DNA of 64,000 nucleotides from Punica granatum (Eukaryota; Streptophyta; Magnoliopsida; Myrtales; Lythraceae), in the NCBI RefSeq assembly GCF_007655135.1, contig NC_045128.1, positions 37,790,811 to 37,854,810 on the forward strand, given 5' to 3'. The translations under genes and the position numbers were made by a program. Shown here in pieces: positions 1 through 12,843 of the stretch (within the stretch, counting starts at the first letter, position 1; each line of letters opens with the position of its first letter). The notes beneath the pieces were generated by a model. The model did not search any database. It was not told where the DNA came from and saw only the letters and a list, made by a program, of their open reading frames with translations.

Positions 1-360
1 GATGCTTTTCTCATGGGCAGAGGAGCAAATTGTCAAGGTAAAAGTCCTTGATTTCCGCACAAGACGCGAAGCGCTCTTCTGTGGACAGGATGGAATCCTT
101 TGTACATAAATTGTAGGTAAGATCTTCCTTTATGCCATTTTCTTTTATGGTTGACCTAAATTTCTCTAGGAAGAAAAGCATCTCTCTTCATATTTGTCCA
201 GTAGGAAGGGATCACACCGCTAATTTTGAGAAAGTTATTCCGAAATTTATTGCAAACTATTAATGAACGCATTTGTCGATTTCCCTCCTGACACGGACCT
301 CTTCTGCGAGGGTGACTAATGTTTGCTTTGCTATTTTTGGTTGCAGATGTACAGTCCATG
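1..360 (+). CDS. Possible terminal exons of an upstream gene (partial)
   Basis: The window opens in sequence that reads without stops in frame 2 up to a good donor (AAG|GTAAAAGT at 36/37). A T-rich tract ending in TTGCAG at 345 could be the acceptor. Joining 1..36 to 346..360 gives a short C-terminal tail ending in the TGA at 358-360. Another frame across the same junction stays open to 528, so the frame is not settled. No protein family is recognisable from so few residues. The next recognised gene is on the opposite strand and convergent, which fits a 3' end lying here. Confidence 0.25.
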
Positions 361-1008
361 AACTATATTTACTACATTCTTTCCCCATCTGGAGAGACCA
401 AGATCCGGTTCTTCGGGTCTATTGTGAATATTCTCTTTCACTTTAGGGAACCTGTAAATATTTATTCGGTTGCGTTAGTGTTAATGACACAGGCATTGCG
501 CCTGTGTGATATTAGTGTTTTGGATTAAGTTGGTAATGTACAGGAATACGACCTTCATTCTTTCAGAACTCAAAGGAGACCGTGTTTTCGTTTGGTTTTC
601 TATATTTCTTACAGGGCGATCAATTTCTGTAATAAGGAGCTTCGGGTTTGTTGAGTTTCAGTTCTTTGGGTAGTGGCCGATTGTTCGTGCAATACATGCC
701 ATCCTATCACGACTTCTGATATGTTCCGTAGGTCCAAATTTTCTAAAAACTGTTGTTGACGGACTGTATTGTTACTGGGGAAAGGCATTCTTCGCTGAAT
801 GATCAAACGACTTGGGACAAAATTCAACCAGGAATCGTTAAAAGATCACTTTGTACATCACCAATTCAGTACAGGACAATCATTCTGCACATTGAAATTG
901 GTCGCAGTGACCTAATGCACTCACCCAATAGAGACTGAGGCATCATCGCGGCGCTCGACCGAGGATCTCTGCAGGAACAGCAGGAAAATCATCAATGTCC
1001 TGCCTGAA

Positions 1009-1587
1009 TTAAGCTTTATAAATGCACTTGATATTACGAGGTTTCGGTTCGATATGTACCTTTTGCTCCTTGCTAGTGATGAGAGGCGCTTCAACATTGA
1101 CAGATTTAGGACCCTTCTCCTCAACTACTGTCTCCAGCGGCATTCCATCAAAACTGCCACTTCTCTTCCCGCCTTTCTTTGATCCAAACAGATGATGGTT
1201 ACCCTTCTTCAAAGCCCACCTATCGATCCACCGGCCTGACCAACCTGAGAAGGCATCCTGATTGGACGTGTCCCCATCATCGTCTCCCACGAGAAGCTCG
1301 TCCCTCAAGGTCGTGCTCGTCCTCGACCGAGACTTGTCGTCCTCTCTCGATGGCACCAGCATGCCCTTGACAAAGATCTCGTCTGCAGGGATCATGGTGT
1401 TGTTCTTGACAGAGAATTCGAAGTCCGACGACACGGGGGCCTCCTTGTAGCTCCTGAGCTCCGGGTGGATCGCGTCGACGAAATCATGGGAGAATGAGAT
1501 CCGAGGACTGATGAGGGTAGGGTTAGTGAAGAAACTTCCACCACAACCACCAGCACCAGTCCCTTCTTGCTCACTGATCTTGAACAT
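1009..1587 (-). CDS. MAKR/DUF1645-like small plant protein
   Basis: A single-exon ORF of 192 residues running from the ATG at 1587 to a TAA at 1009-1011. The N-terminal half carries a short signature seen in small plant proteins of the MAKR/DUF1645 type: PRISFSHDF near residue 30, then DFEFSV and ADEIFVKGMLVP around residues 55-78. The middle is rich in Ser, Arg and Asp, and residues 110-135 are basic with several Trp. There is no signal peptide or membrane segment. Family members act at the plasma membrane or in kinase signalling, or are uncharacterised, so the precise role here is unknown. The start is supported by conserved-looking sequence directly after it. The long TA-rich stretch at 1690-1830 lies in its upstream region. 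Family placement is moderate; that it is a real gene is fairly likely. Confidence 0.68.
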   Translation of the reverse strand: MFKISEQEGTGAGGCGGSFFTNPTLISPRISFSHDFVDAIHPELRSYKEAPVSSDFEFSVKNNTMIPADEIFVKGMLVPSREDDKSRSRTSTTLRDELLVGDDDGDTSNQDAFSGWSGRWIDRWALKKGNHHLFGSKKGGKRSGSFDGMPLETVVEEKGPKSVNVEAPLITSKEQKVHIEPKPRNIKCIYKA

Positions 1588-2755
1588 GTCTAATCAATAA
1601 TGAGGATGCTATGAACCTAAGTAGGACTAGGACTGCTTAGAGAAACCTTAGATATGTTTGGTGTTATTTTCAGAATGAGAAGATGTCTGAGTTTCATATA
1701 TATGCATGTATATATATAGATAGCTATAGATATGTGAATATATATAGATATAGATATGTGAATATATATATATATGTATGTATTAATATGGGTGTATATA
1801 TGTATGTATATATATTAAAGAGAGTGAGAGCTTAACTTTGGCTTGTTTCGCGGGTCTATATGGAGATCAGTAGACAGCTCATGTTACTTAGATTTGTCAC
1901 CTTGTGATCAAACATGGCCTAGGATTAATATATATAAGTTTTGCTCCTTTCCAATAATTTCTTTTTCCTTATTTGAGGTGACCAATTTGTATAACATGAT
2001 CTTAGTATAAAGGATTGACCAAGTGATAGGTGATAAGTACAAGGAAACTGCAAGGTTTACGGCAAATCTTATAACTTGTGAGGCTTACGACATTATCATA
2101 TAGGGTAAAAAAAGCATCGATTTTATAAGATTGATATGCTTATATACAGTAAAATTTAAGCATGATTTAAGACCAATTAATAGTAACTTTTTTTATAGAA
2201 AAATTTCGCATTCAATTTTTTTTTGGGTGATTAATTGAGTCCTGAGATATGTCATGAATATTAATAAGAAAAGTAAAAAGGATCGAAGGATATGAAGAAG
2301 ACAAAAGTTCCATTTGTTCAAGTCTTTGTAAAGTGTTGCCCTATTGATCAACAAGCATAGACCCCATGTGATATTCGATTTTATTCGATGTCAACATTTT
2401 CTTATTTTTATGTTTTCACCCCCAAAAAAAGAAAAATAAGATTAGTTTATGAATTATTTTAATTTTGCATGTTCCCAAAGAAGTTGACCTCTTAGTATAG
2501 TGATAACGCATTCATTAGAGAGGTAAATCCATTATTTATCAACAATAATTATGATTATATCTTACCAACACTCATCCCTTCCATGATCATAGTACCATTA
2601 GATGTCATTTATTTTAAAATCATACATTTATATCTATATTATAGATAAAAGTATGACAAATTTCTCCAATTTATAATATTTCAAAAATGCCCTTATATTC
2701 TCATAACTTTTTCTCATAGTTTTTTGACCCGTGACTTTTGGTCGCACATTTTCAC

Positions 2756-2805
<50 letters not shown>

Positions 2806-3404
2806 CCAACTCTTTCTATTCGTTGCACAATTTCGATACTTTATTGTCTCGTCCCTCTCTTAACCGAGTTAGCCCTTCATTACAGGTATGTTTGTTCTAT
2901 TATTATTTCATAACGATTTATAGTTTCAAAATTTTGTTGTACCATATGTTCATTTTCAACGTCTTATTTGTCTCATCTCTATGAATCACGTGTTTGTTTT
3001 TAAAATTTCTTGTTTTTCCAATTTTTATTCCAAAAAATACTCATATCCTTAATAAAATTTTACATTTCTTTTTATACCTTTTACTCTCACACTTTTTGTG
3101 TGCTTCGTTAGTTTGACTTTTCTCACACACTTTTAACTCTCTATTCATCGTTCATTTTCAACATTTGTTGCCTCACACGCTCTATCATATATTTCCTCGA
3201 CCGAGTTAAATTATGTACATCTCTTCTAAAGTACGGACCTTCCCAAAGTATTTCTCCAACTTTTTTGACTTTTTGTCATTGATAAATTAATAATATTACT
3301 ATTTTACAATTTACTCAAATGATATGAATGCTACTAAATATCACATCTTTTCAATAGTATGACATTCTTTCATTCATTTTAATAGAAAAACTAATTTTTA
3401 CTTA

Positions 3405-4200
3405 TTCTTTCTCAAGACCTTAGGACTTTAAGGCATCATTTCATACTTTTTAACTATAAAAACTACATATCATGTTCTTTTTCATAATTATTCACTCTGA
3501 TAAACGCATCAAACATGAAATAATTTCTCTGCTCATGGTTCCTCTCTCCCATTTCTTATTTACATTTGTATCTTTTCTATTTTTTCTTTCGATTTTTAAT
3601 TAGTTCTCCCTTTGCTAATTGTTGGAAAATAATTTCCTGTATTCTCTTTCTTCAACCATTATATATATTCTTTCTCATGACTTTTCGATTTCAATGCACT
3701 CTTTCATACTTTTTCAGTAAAAAAACTACCTATTATGTTCTTTTCCATAATTATTCACTCTAACGAAAGTATCAAGTATGAATTAACTTCTTCATTCAAC
3801 GCTCATGGTTTCTCTCTCCACTTTCTTATTTACATTTGTATCTATTCTATTTTCTCTTTTAGTTTTTAATTACTTCTCATTTTCATTATTCTTATTCTTT
3901 GACTTTGCTAATCGTCTGGAAAAAAATTCTCATATTCTCTTTTTTCGACCATAATCCTTTCATTTTTTCAAGTTTCAAAAACCAATTTATACCTATTCTT
4001 TCTCATGACATTTCAATTTCAAGGCACCATTTTATAATTTTTCATTATAAAAACTACCTAGCATGTTCGTTCTCATAATTTTTCACTCTAATGAGTGTAT
4101 CAAATATGAATTAACTTCCCCATTCAACGCTCACGATTCCTCTCTCGTGTTTCCTATTTACATTTGTATCGATGGATTTTCAAAATTTATATTAAGAAAT
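3405..4200. repeat. Degenerate tandem array, about 260-330 bp unit, three copies
   Basis: Three copies begin near 3410, 3671 and 4000, each with a T-rich start containing TTTCTCA(A/T)GAC. Each continues through ATAAAAACTAC, ATAATTATTCACTCT (or a variant) and CTCA(T/C)G(G/A)TT, and ends near TATTTACATTTGTATC. Spacing between copies is 261 and 329 bp, because the inter-copy spacer differs in length. The copies are substantially diverged, so the array is old. No coding content is visible. Confidence 0.7.
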
Positions 4201-6959
4201 TTTAAAAGTTATTTTATAGATAGATATTTTCTGATGAGTTATTGACATATATCTTGTGATTAAAAAATTATATTTTATGACGAAATTTTCAAAATTTATA
4301 TTAATTTATTTTAAAAGTTAATTAGGACATTATACCATCGGTAATTTGTTTTCAAAATCCCAATCAAATTTTTTATGGGATTCTACGGATACAAAAGTAC
4401 GCATTTGGGAGAAAAAAAAAAGAAAGAGAAGAAAAGATTCAAAGAAAAGAGATACTATATCATTAATTTTTTATTTAATTGGTTTTCTCTTATCTCAAGT
4501 TTTTTCTTCTATCCCTATTCTTATTCTCTTATTTTCTTTTGTCCACAAACATCGGTTATCGTTTTATCCATTGCCACTGTAGTGCCTACCACCACCACCC
4601 GCTAATAATGTTGCACAAGTTTAAAGTCCTCATGCTGTCAATGTCCTCCTTCACGAGCTCTAGGTATCCCTTTTTTTTGTTCCTCAAGGATACATGTGTA
4701 AAAAAAGAGAAATAAATTGCTTCTAATGTAAACCTAACATCGATTATCAATACAACGTATCAGTTTGCAACTGAAATTAAATTTATTCTTATTCTTTAGG
4801 TGAGATTTTATTTTGTTTATTTTATTTTGTTAAGTATAAATTATAATATATAATATGAATTACTAAAATAAATTTATATATACATAAAATTGGGTCCGAT
4901 CAACTTCCTTCCAATTTTCTTTCTTTAAAATTTAAACCCGACCTTAAGGTCTTTAATTTTAGAAATTTTTTGACCGATTTGGATCGGATTTTTCTGAATT
5001 TTCGAGTTATGGGTGTCATTGCGAGACTATTCGTGAAAATAATGTTTCTATTAATTATTTTGTAAAATTTTATGAAAAATTTAAATTCATTTATCTATTT
5101 TATCTTTAGGATATTCTATTAAAATGAAAGATCAAGTCAGAAAAATATATCAATTGAAAAAAATTTCTTGAACTAAATTATTTTTAAATTGCATTAATTT
5201 CGATTTTTTTAAATTATTTTTAATATTTTAATCGTACTTATCAAATTTTTATTATTCATATACTAGATTCTGCACCAATGCTACACACAATGTGAAAAAA
5301 AAACATAGTTTAAAACGTTGCCTATGTATTTTCATCATTATATACCATTGTAATTCCACATCATTGCTATTATTAAAAAATATTAAAAATGTGATGAAAA
5401 TTGAAAAAAACAATATTTTAATGAAAGAAAAGAAAAATAACTTAGGTTGAGATAGAGATAGAGTGGGGGTTGAAGAGAAATAAGTAAAAAGTATAGTGGA
5501 AGATGACCACATATGAATTGATGGAGGAGCGATATAAGATGTATGGTTTCAAAATTTGAGCAGTTTTATAGTTTTATTTTAAATTCAGTTTTACTTTTAT
5601 TCAATAGAGTAAAAAATAATGAAGATAATTTCATAAAATTGTACAAAAACTGATATATATATATATATATATATATTTAGATATAGTGATTTGTCATTAG
5701 TATGTTAATTTTCTATATACTTTTTTATATTACACATATGTAAATACTATTGTTAATATATATACACATATGTTTCCATTGAATTTATTATTATTTATTT
5801 ATACTTTTATAAAATTAAATGAAATAATTTTAGTGAATATTATTAGTTTTCTTTAATAATTTTTATTTTTATTTTTAATTTAATATTTAAATACCCATGG
5901 GGTCCAATTGGTAGGTTTCCATGTGCCATGTCTACAATGTTAGTGCCATGTTAGAAAAATCCCTTAAAATTGATGGCAAAATGACAACATACTAGAAGTG
6001 ATAAAAAAACTCATAATTTGTAATTTTTTCAAATAAAAAATTCATGCTAGAAATAATAAAAATGTCAATTTTTTAATTTTTTTGGTCATCAACCTTCGTA
6101 GATATTATTAATTATTTTTGTTTTATTTATTTATAAATTGAAGTAAGATCAAATTTCTGACTAGAAATGGTCACAAATCCATTCAGAAGGGGACACTATT
6201 AATTTACTTATAATTTATATATTTATTTTTTTAAAAGAGTTTTCTTATATATTATGTAGTTCGAGCATTATGTATTTTAACATAATCAAAGAAAGTTTCA
6301 CGTGCAATGCATGTGTAAATTCACTAATGTATCAAAATAGATATGTCTATTTTAAACATTTTTCTCGTTGCCCTTATAACAACTGAGGCGTTTCAACATG
6401 ATAACAGGAATACTGAAAAATCCGAAATATATATGAACTAGAAAAAGATATACAAAAGCCTATTTATAGATTTCACTTAACTTGGGGTATCAATGATCAG
6501 AAATGTATTGTAATTAGCCCTAGGGAACGTCCTACTCCCCACAGTTATTTATATATTCCAAGAGCTCGAGCATGTTAATTGGACATACTTCTAAATGGAT
6601 GTAAACAATCACACCAAATGTTAATAATTCTCTCTCTCTCGATGAGTCAAATTTAACTTTATGTGGTCAGCACATGCATCCTCACATGGTTTAAGCCTCG
6701 CCTAATTAACATCAAATTTCCATGTTGTTTGCGAATTTTGACAGACTAGAGAAGGTAATTTTCAAATTTCTAATTTCTTGAGAAAATATAGAACTTCTTT
6801 CCGGTCCAAACCCTATAGATTCTTTTAGGTAATGCCTTGCATACAAGGATTTCGTGATAATAAAGAGAAACATGCAATTGCAAAGCAATTAAATGAAAAT
6901 GGAATATAACATTTAGTCATAATATGGGAATTACAATAAGAATGTCGAACAAATAACAA

Positions 6960-7560
6960 ACTCAAAAAAAAGTTACAGAGGATGGCGAACTCTGCTTCCC
7001 ATCAACAAAGGTTGTTTAGGCTCTAAAAACCTTCACTCAAGCTCGCCCAAGTTCAATAATTGAAAGGATTGAGGCCATGTTGAGATGCTTTGAAACAAAT
7101 ACCATGGAATGATAACAATCTCCCTGAACAAGGACTAATAGAGTCATGACCGTGTGGTTGAGGAATATTCCTACCGCCATAGACTATGAACTTGAATCTT
7201 TGAGGGATAAGCCCATGCCGCTACAAGTTCGGTTGTCTAAATTACCCTACTCCTAAGATAAGAGGGAGGATGCTCCCGAGCCAAGCTAAGCTGCAATAAG
7301 TCGATATTTGTGTTGAGTTGAGTGTCTTGTCCCAGGTGATCAACTAGTATTTATAGGCCTCCAAGCTCTCCTGGTAGTTACGCTTGTTCCCTCTAAGGTG
7401 AAGATTGTGGGTAAAGTGGTTGAAACAAATTTCCTTGCCGAGTAAGGAAAGTTTTTGTGTGCTCCTCACTCCAAGTAAATCCGTTAATAACTGTCTGGGT
7501 CGTGTTTTCCATACATATTTTATACGTGATCTTATCCTTGAGGTGTTATGTTCCCATCTT
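6960..7560 (-). mobile_element. Possible solo or truncated LTR of a retrotransposon
   Basis: This block is less AT-rich than its surroundings. On the minus strand it has a TATA-like CCTATAAATACTAG near 7345, about 30 bases upstream of a C-rich leader-like stretch, an arrangement typical of plant LTR promoters. No reverse transcriptase, primer-binding site or second LTR is seen, so this is an inference from composition and the TATA element only. Confidence 0.22.
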
Positions 7561-8689
7561 TATCCATGCAGAATTCTCGCCAAGTGATTCTTCTCCAACT
7601 CAGAATGGTTCGGCCAAATATATCATTAAGTCACCCCTCAAAACCACAATTGGTTCAACCGAGCGTATCATTCGGTCAATCTTCAAAACGCAACGTATCA
7701 TCACTCTACGTCGAATGACGCGGGGTATTCAAATAATGAACTTATCAACTATTGCAAACAAGTCTCTGATCCTTTATTTATTTAGCCAATGACCTCGAAT
7801 ATGCTTGCCCATTATATTAATGCCACGTGGCATGAGTTGGAAAACTAATTTTTTTGCTGGCAACTTATATCCATAACATAACCCAAAATACAATATAAGA
7901 AAAAGTAGAAAAATGTGGAGGGGACTTAGTGTAATGAAACCAGTTATCGATTTGGAAATCAATGGCTGAGCTAGGACTGAAAGTTAGTGGGTGCAGAATA
8001 CGATCTATCTTGATCTTATAAAAGTATTATATATAGTCAATCTACTAATTTTTATGTACCAAGGAATTTCGCCTTTTCCATTGGAAAAGCGAAAATGTTT
8101 CAACCACGGTTTATTTTGAGAAAAAATTCATTAAAAAAATGGAATATTGTAAAATATGAAATTACCTATCTAAAATGAATAACAAATTTTCCGAAAAAAA
8201 GAATTTTTTTAGTTTCTCAAATTCAAAAATAAAAAGAATAAGAGAAGTGCTTTTAATATAGTTTTACAGTTTTCTTCTCTTTAACTGGAGGGTTTTTTTA
8301 TCAATCAAAATTTTCTTTTTTAATTATATCGATTGTTCATCCTTTAATTAGAAATTTTCCAATCTTTGTTTGATAGTGAATGTAAGTTTAGAAATTCTCA
8401 ATTTTAAACTTGTTATCATGATTTTTCAACTTTTTTAGAGGAATAAATATCGAAAAGAAGTTGAAAAGTGAGGGGAAAAAAATAAAGAAGACATCTCTAA
8501 AAGTAACTGGGCCTTAAATATCCAATTAATTTCTGTTAAAGTTTATTTAAAAAAATTTGACAATTTTTCGACTGGTCAAAAATTACATTTTGAAATAAGA
8601 ATAGGTTATACATGATTAAATTAAGAACATTTTTACTATTTTATAATTTTACTATATGTCAAAATATCATTGAATTAAATGAATGGACT

Positions 8690-8800
8690 TGCCGTTGTTA
8701 GGCATCATGGGATCCCAAGTTCGATTCTCGTAAATGAGACTTGGCTCGGTCGGGAATTTGGCCAGCAGCTCCCTCTTATTATAATCTAAATAAATCCCCA
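8690..8800 (+). mobile_element. SINE-like fragment with tRNA B-box-like motif
   Basis: It contains AAGTTCGATTCTCG (8709-8722), close to the pol III B box, followed by TGAGACTT. The same head is recognisable in reverse orientation near 40330-40370 and, more diverged, near 63880-63930. It does not fold into an obvious tRNA, so it is better read as a decayed tRNA-derived SINE. Confidence 0.35.
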
Positions 8801-9896
8801 TAACGCGACGAATTCCACCCAAAAGGGCTCGATTAACAATGTCAGATCCTATGGAAATGAAGGAATTAGGAACTTAATTAATTAATTTGCTAGTTTCATA
8901 AGTTTTGGTGCATTGAATGTTGCCTTCCTGATCCAAGCTATAAGAATGTGTATCATTTTACTGGATTTCAGTGCTCTATGTGGTGCAAAAATGTGGCTAC
9001 GTCCCTTGGATTTCAACATATATACCTATTACTTACTAGGATAGACGTGATAGCATCATAAGTACGATAAGGACATCTTGGAGGCAGCACGATCAGCAGA
9101 AACAATGAGGCAGAAACAATGGGGCTTACTATGATTCACAGCAAGGGTGTTCAAGAACTTCTAATATGATCTAGCCAGCAGGAGCGCCTCAATGCCGGTT
9201 CTTGTGTGCTCATGTATGCTAATTAGTGCAAAAACCTTCTCGCACTTTGATATTTAGAAGTCCAATGAATCTTACGAACTTGATTGGTTCACTAAGGGAT
9301 AAAACTGTCTTAATCGAGCATAAATCAATGTAAACCATTTTAACCCTTCAGCCCATGGATTCCCATCACTTGGGCCTTTTGAAGTGGCACATAGACAAAC
9401 TAAATCAGACCGGGCCGACGACATATATATGAGACAGTTAGAATCCAATTTATCTGTCTACCGCCTAAACTCGGATGATGTTCGAATTTTCAAGTTGACA
9501 TGACGGGCAGGGGACTTTGTCTTCTTAGGGAGCCAGGCCGCAACCAGCGCCCCTGCGCAACTCCCATAGGGAAGTCTTACAGATAGCTGACCCTCCTGAA
9601 AATGCTTCAACCATCTTATCACAGATTACGTGCTCGGTGCTATATCCCGCGCTAAGATTAAACTCCATATGTATTAGAATTATTTTGTTGATGAAGTTAT
9701 TTTCTTGATAGGATTTTGCTATTTATCCAGCAATAATTACCCTTAAGGAGGAGAGTCGGTTAAATTAGAGAAGTATTATTATCTTCGGCTAGAAACTAAA
9801 CTAATGAAGTTTACTAACCATCAAACGCTTGGGTCAACTGATTAAACCGCCTTCACCTGGCCAGTCATAAATTAATCGTTTAGACTTTGATCCTTC

Positions 9897-10025
9897 CACG
9901 AGGAAATTAATATTAATATTAATATTGAAGTGACATTTCATATATGTATATATACATGAATCACGAGGAAATTAATATTAATATTAATATTAATATTAAA
10001 CTGACATTTCATATATGTATGCACA
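9897..10025. repeat. 65-bp tandem duplication with ATT microsatellite
   Basis: Two adjacent copies each start CACGAGGAAATTAATATT and include TGACATTTCATATATGTAT. The first begins at 9897 and the second at 9962. They differ mainly in the number of ATT repeats, and the second runs into a short CA repeat. Confidence 0.85.
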
Positions 10026-10680
10026 CACACACACACATATATACCTATAAGTGAGATTGAGATCGTTTCTTGATATGTTTATTTTCTGTCATATATTACG
10101 GTCTAGTCTCCAACCACAACCGATTAATTACAACTCAGCAGATACACTCAAATTACATATACGAACTCTTAAATGTATGACGAGGTAGGTTTTTGCTTTC
10201 AGCTTACAATATGATAACAAATAATGGGAAGTTCGAGGACAAGACATCGATAAATAATGATTAAGGACGAGGAAACATCTAAACAAAGACTTCGCTTATT
10301 ATATGATAAGAGCAGTCTCTGTATAGACCAAAAATTTGCTAAACTATGCGGAAATTTAAGTCACGTTGGGAGTAAACAATGTGCATATATATCTTCTAGA
10401 GACTAATAATTGTCGTTTTCGATCATTATCATCATCATTATTATTAAAGTAGTAGGTTAAGTACCGAGTTTAACTATTGTATCATCAACGACGACTTTGA
10501 CTCTTAATTATCGCTGGAAGATTCCTTCCACATTGACAGTGAGACAGTTCCTAATGTTTTCCTAGATATATGTTTGCGCTTATGGCTCTTACATCTCATT
10601 AGTGAATAACTGAAGAAGCAACACAATTTCTTACGTTCTCTCGACCATATATATATTCGTGAGTAGGGAAAAAGGAAACA

Positions 10681-12252
10681 ATGCACCCCGACGGAACTAC
10701 TCCGGGTCAGATTCCAGCTTCCGGGTACCCAAACTCTATGATGGGCCAACCCATGCCACCATCTGCCCCGATGTATGTTTCTCCCAGGGGCAGATCTGTT
10801 CGCTCCGGGGAATGGTCGACCAATCTTTGCCACTGCTGTGATGATCCTGCAAACTGTAAGGCATCATTCACATGTGAAGAACATCTCGAACTTTTGCTAT
10901 ATATATACACGTAGATTAGTTCCTTCAGGCATTCCTAATCACATGCATGTTTTCAGGTATGATCACTTGCTTTTGCCCTTGCATCACATTCGGGCAGATA
11001 GCTGAGATTGTGGACAGAGGCTCCTCAAGTAATTAATCCAAATTCAATCAATTAGATTTTTTTTCTAGGAAATATTGTCGTATGCAATCGTTAATTTTTG
11101 GTGAAATTCTCCAAAACACACACACATATATATATATAATGTGTGTGTGCGCGCGCATGATAGGCAGCGAACACTCAGGGTGTGCTGCAAAGGGGACAAT
11201 ATATGGGTTGCTGGCGATGACGGGGTTTGCGTGCCTGTACTCGTGCTTTTACCGGTCCAAGCTGAGGGGGCAATACGACCTGGACGAGGCTCCCTGTGTC
11301 GATTGTCTCGTTCACTTCTGCTGCGAGGCATGTGCCCTGTGCCAGGAGTACCGTGAGCTCAAGAGCCGCGGCTTTGACATGGGCATCGGTACGTGTATGC
11401 ATGCGCACTAGCTATCTCACCTTCTCCGCTATCTAGCTAAGTGTCTTCCATGGCAAATTGACATTACCAAATGGAATAATAGACGCTAACTCTTTCGATT
11501 TTAGCATCCCAATAATCAACATCTTTGTTCCTAATGTATAATGGTAGAAGCTGAAGTTCCTAACAAATGGTTCGCATGTCCAAAGCCAGACTGACGGTTG
11601 AATGGAATTAATCTCAATTAATAGGATGAGAATACTTGTGGTCCGACTGAAAATTTGTTAGCCAGATCCTGATTATGCATATACACACTTGCATATAATT
11701 AATTTAAGGATTGTGACTCCTCATCTTCCTCGCAGGAACACAACAAAACACAAGTCAACTTGTAGGCCTAATAATTCACCAAGCAAAACACAAATAACTT
11801 GGTAAAACCAATCATTACCTAATACAGTTGCGCAGCTCATGCTTTTGTGAGTTCTTGCGTTGTCATCATAAACGATTAATATGGTCACATATAGGATTCC
11901 ATGAGAATAGTAACAAGTAAATCACAGGAACCTGAGGTGGAAGTCTGATTGATATCGGGTATGGATTCGAGTTCTAAGTCGAGTTTTTTTTGTCTAAGTC
12001 GAATAACTAGACCCCATATGGGTGTAGAGTGATGATTATACATCTCATGGAAGCTCGTGTACGCTCAAGTCATGCAGTGCAACATTTTCATTGCTTCTGA
12101 TTTATTTCATTTTGTATTTCGCTTTCAATTCAACTTCATGGTTTGTGACTGGACGATTGACGATGACTTAAGGATGGGAAGCTAACATGGATCGGCAGAA
12201 GAGAGGGATCAACACGGTGGCTCCTGCAGTGGGACATGGCATGACCAGATAA
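10681..12252 (+). CDS. PLAC8-family protein (cadmium resistance / cell number regulator type)
   Basis: Four exons join at 10681..10855, 10957..11028, 11164..11388 and 12173..12252, giving 183 residues. The PLAC8 hallmark is split over exons 1 and 2: a Cys-rich CCDDPANC, then CFCPC and [12 protein letters not shown]. Exon 3 encodes a hydrophobic stretch ([18 protein letters not shown]) that should span or dip into the membrane, then [22 protein letters not shown]. Exon 4 supplies the tail (W.AN..RQ.RG) usual for the family. The first 45 residues are rich in Pro, Gly and Met, as in relatives. Such proteins sit in the plasma membrane and influence metal export (PCR) or organ size (FW2.2/CNR); the sequence does not say which. 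The usual Cys after GSS of the DRGSS motif is replaced by Ser, with a Cys four residues on. Intron 3 is long (784 bp). All junctions are GT-AG and phases agree. Confidence 0.9.
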
Positions 12253-12843
12253 ACAAGGGGAAAGCACATCGAGATCGTTTGTTGCAGCAATGGATAATCT
12301 GTACTGCTTTTTCACCTTCGATTCTATACACCTTTTGTGTTGTTCTAAGGAGATCCATTTGTAAATTCGTTGAGTGTGCTTCATCTTTGTAACTTCGTAC
12401 GTCATTCGTGTTATCATGTTTGTGTGAATAATCAATCTTTAGGGAACAATTTCATTCCCATGCATCCTTCTAGTGGATGAAACCGTACCAAACCAAATTG
12501 TACGTACCAAATTGCAAGTACACCTACGTACTACCGTGCTTTCCCTCTCCTTCGAAATTTTGTCTCTCGGCTCATGATTCGTATATTTCATCAGTTGTCT
12601 TACATAAATGTACAGTTCACAGAGTAGATTACATTACAACCTTGTACAGCCCATCCCCCAACTGCCAAGAACAAAGAATTGTTGATTAGTCCCTTGTTTT
12701 GTCTCTGTACCCAAAAGTTCTTCCATGTTTGATTCAATATCCCATCTACATCCACATCTGCCAGTAGTGAAAGTTCACTGTCTCCAGATTGCGGTCGGCA
12801 GCTTCCAGTAAACCCACTCCTAGCACAACAGACTTTTCCCGGT
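12253..12843. other. Convergent intergenic gap (shared 3' flanks)
   Basis: About 590 bp between the stop of the PLAC8 gene (+) and the stop of the malectin/LRR gene (-). It should hold both 3' UTRs. No further gene or repeat is seen. Confidence 0.7.

Larger units (their letters stand above)
1588..10680. other. AT-rich intergenic gap, about 9 kb
   Basis: No gene is recognisable on either strand. The stretch holds TA-type microsatellites (about 1690-1830, 2765-2801, 5658-5680), a degenerate tandem array (3405-4200), a possible retrotransposon LTR remnant on the minus strand (about 6960-7560), a SINE-like segment (8690-8800) and a 65-bp direct duplication (9897-10025). Short ORFs present are low-complexity and look like chance. 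Confidence 0.7.

Noticed and set aside
2765..2801. TA tracts as possible replication origin or promoter
   Set aside because: Simple microsatellites far from any gene; they recur across the window (5658, 44558, 53342).
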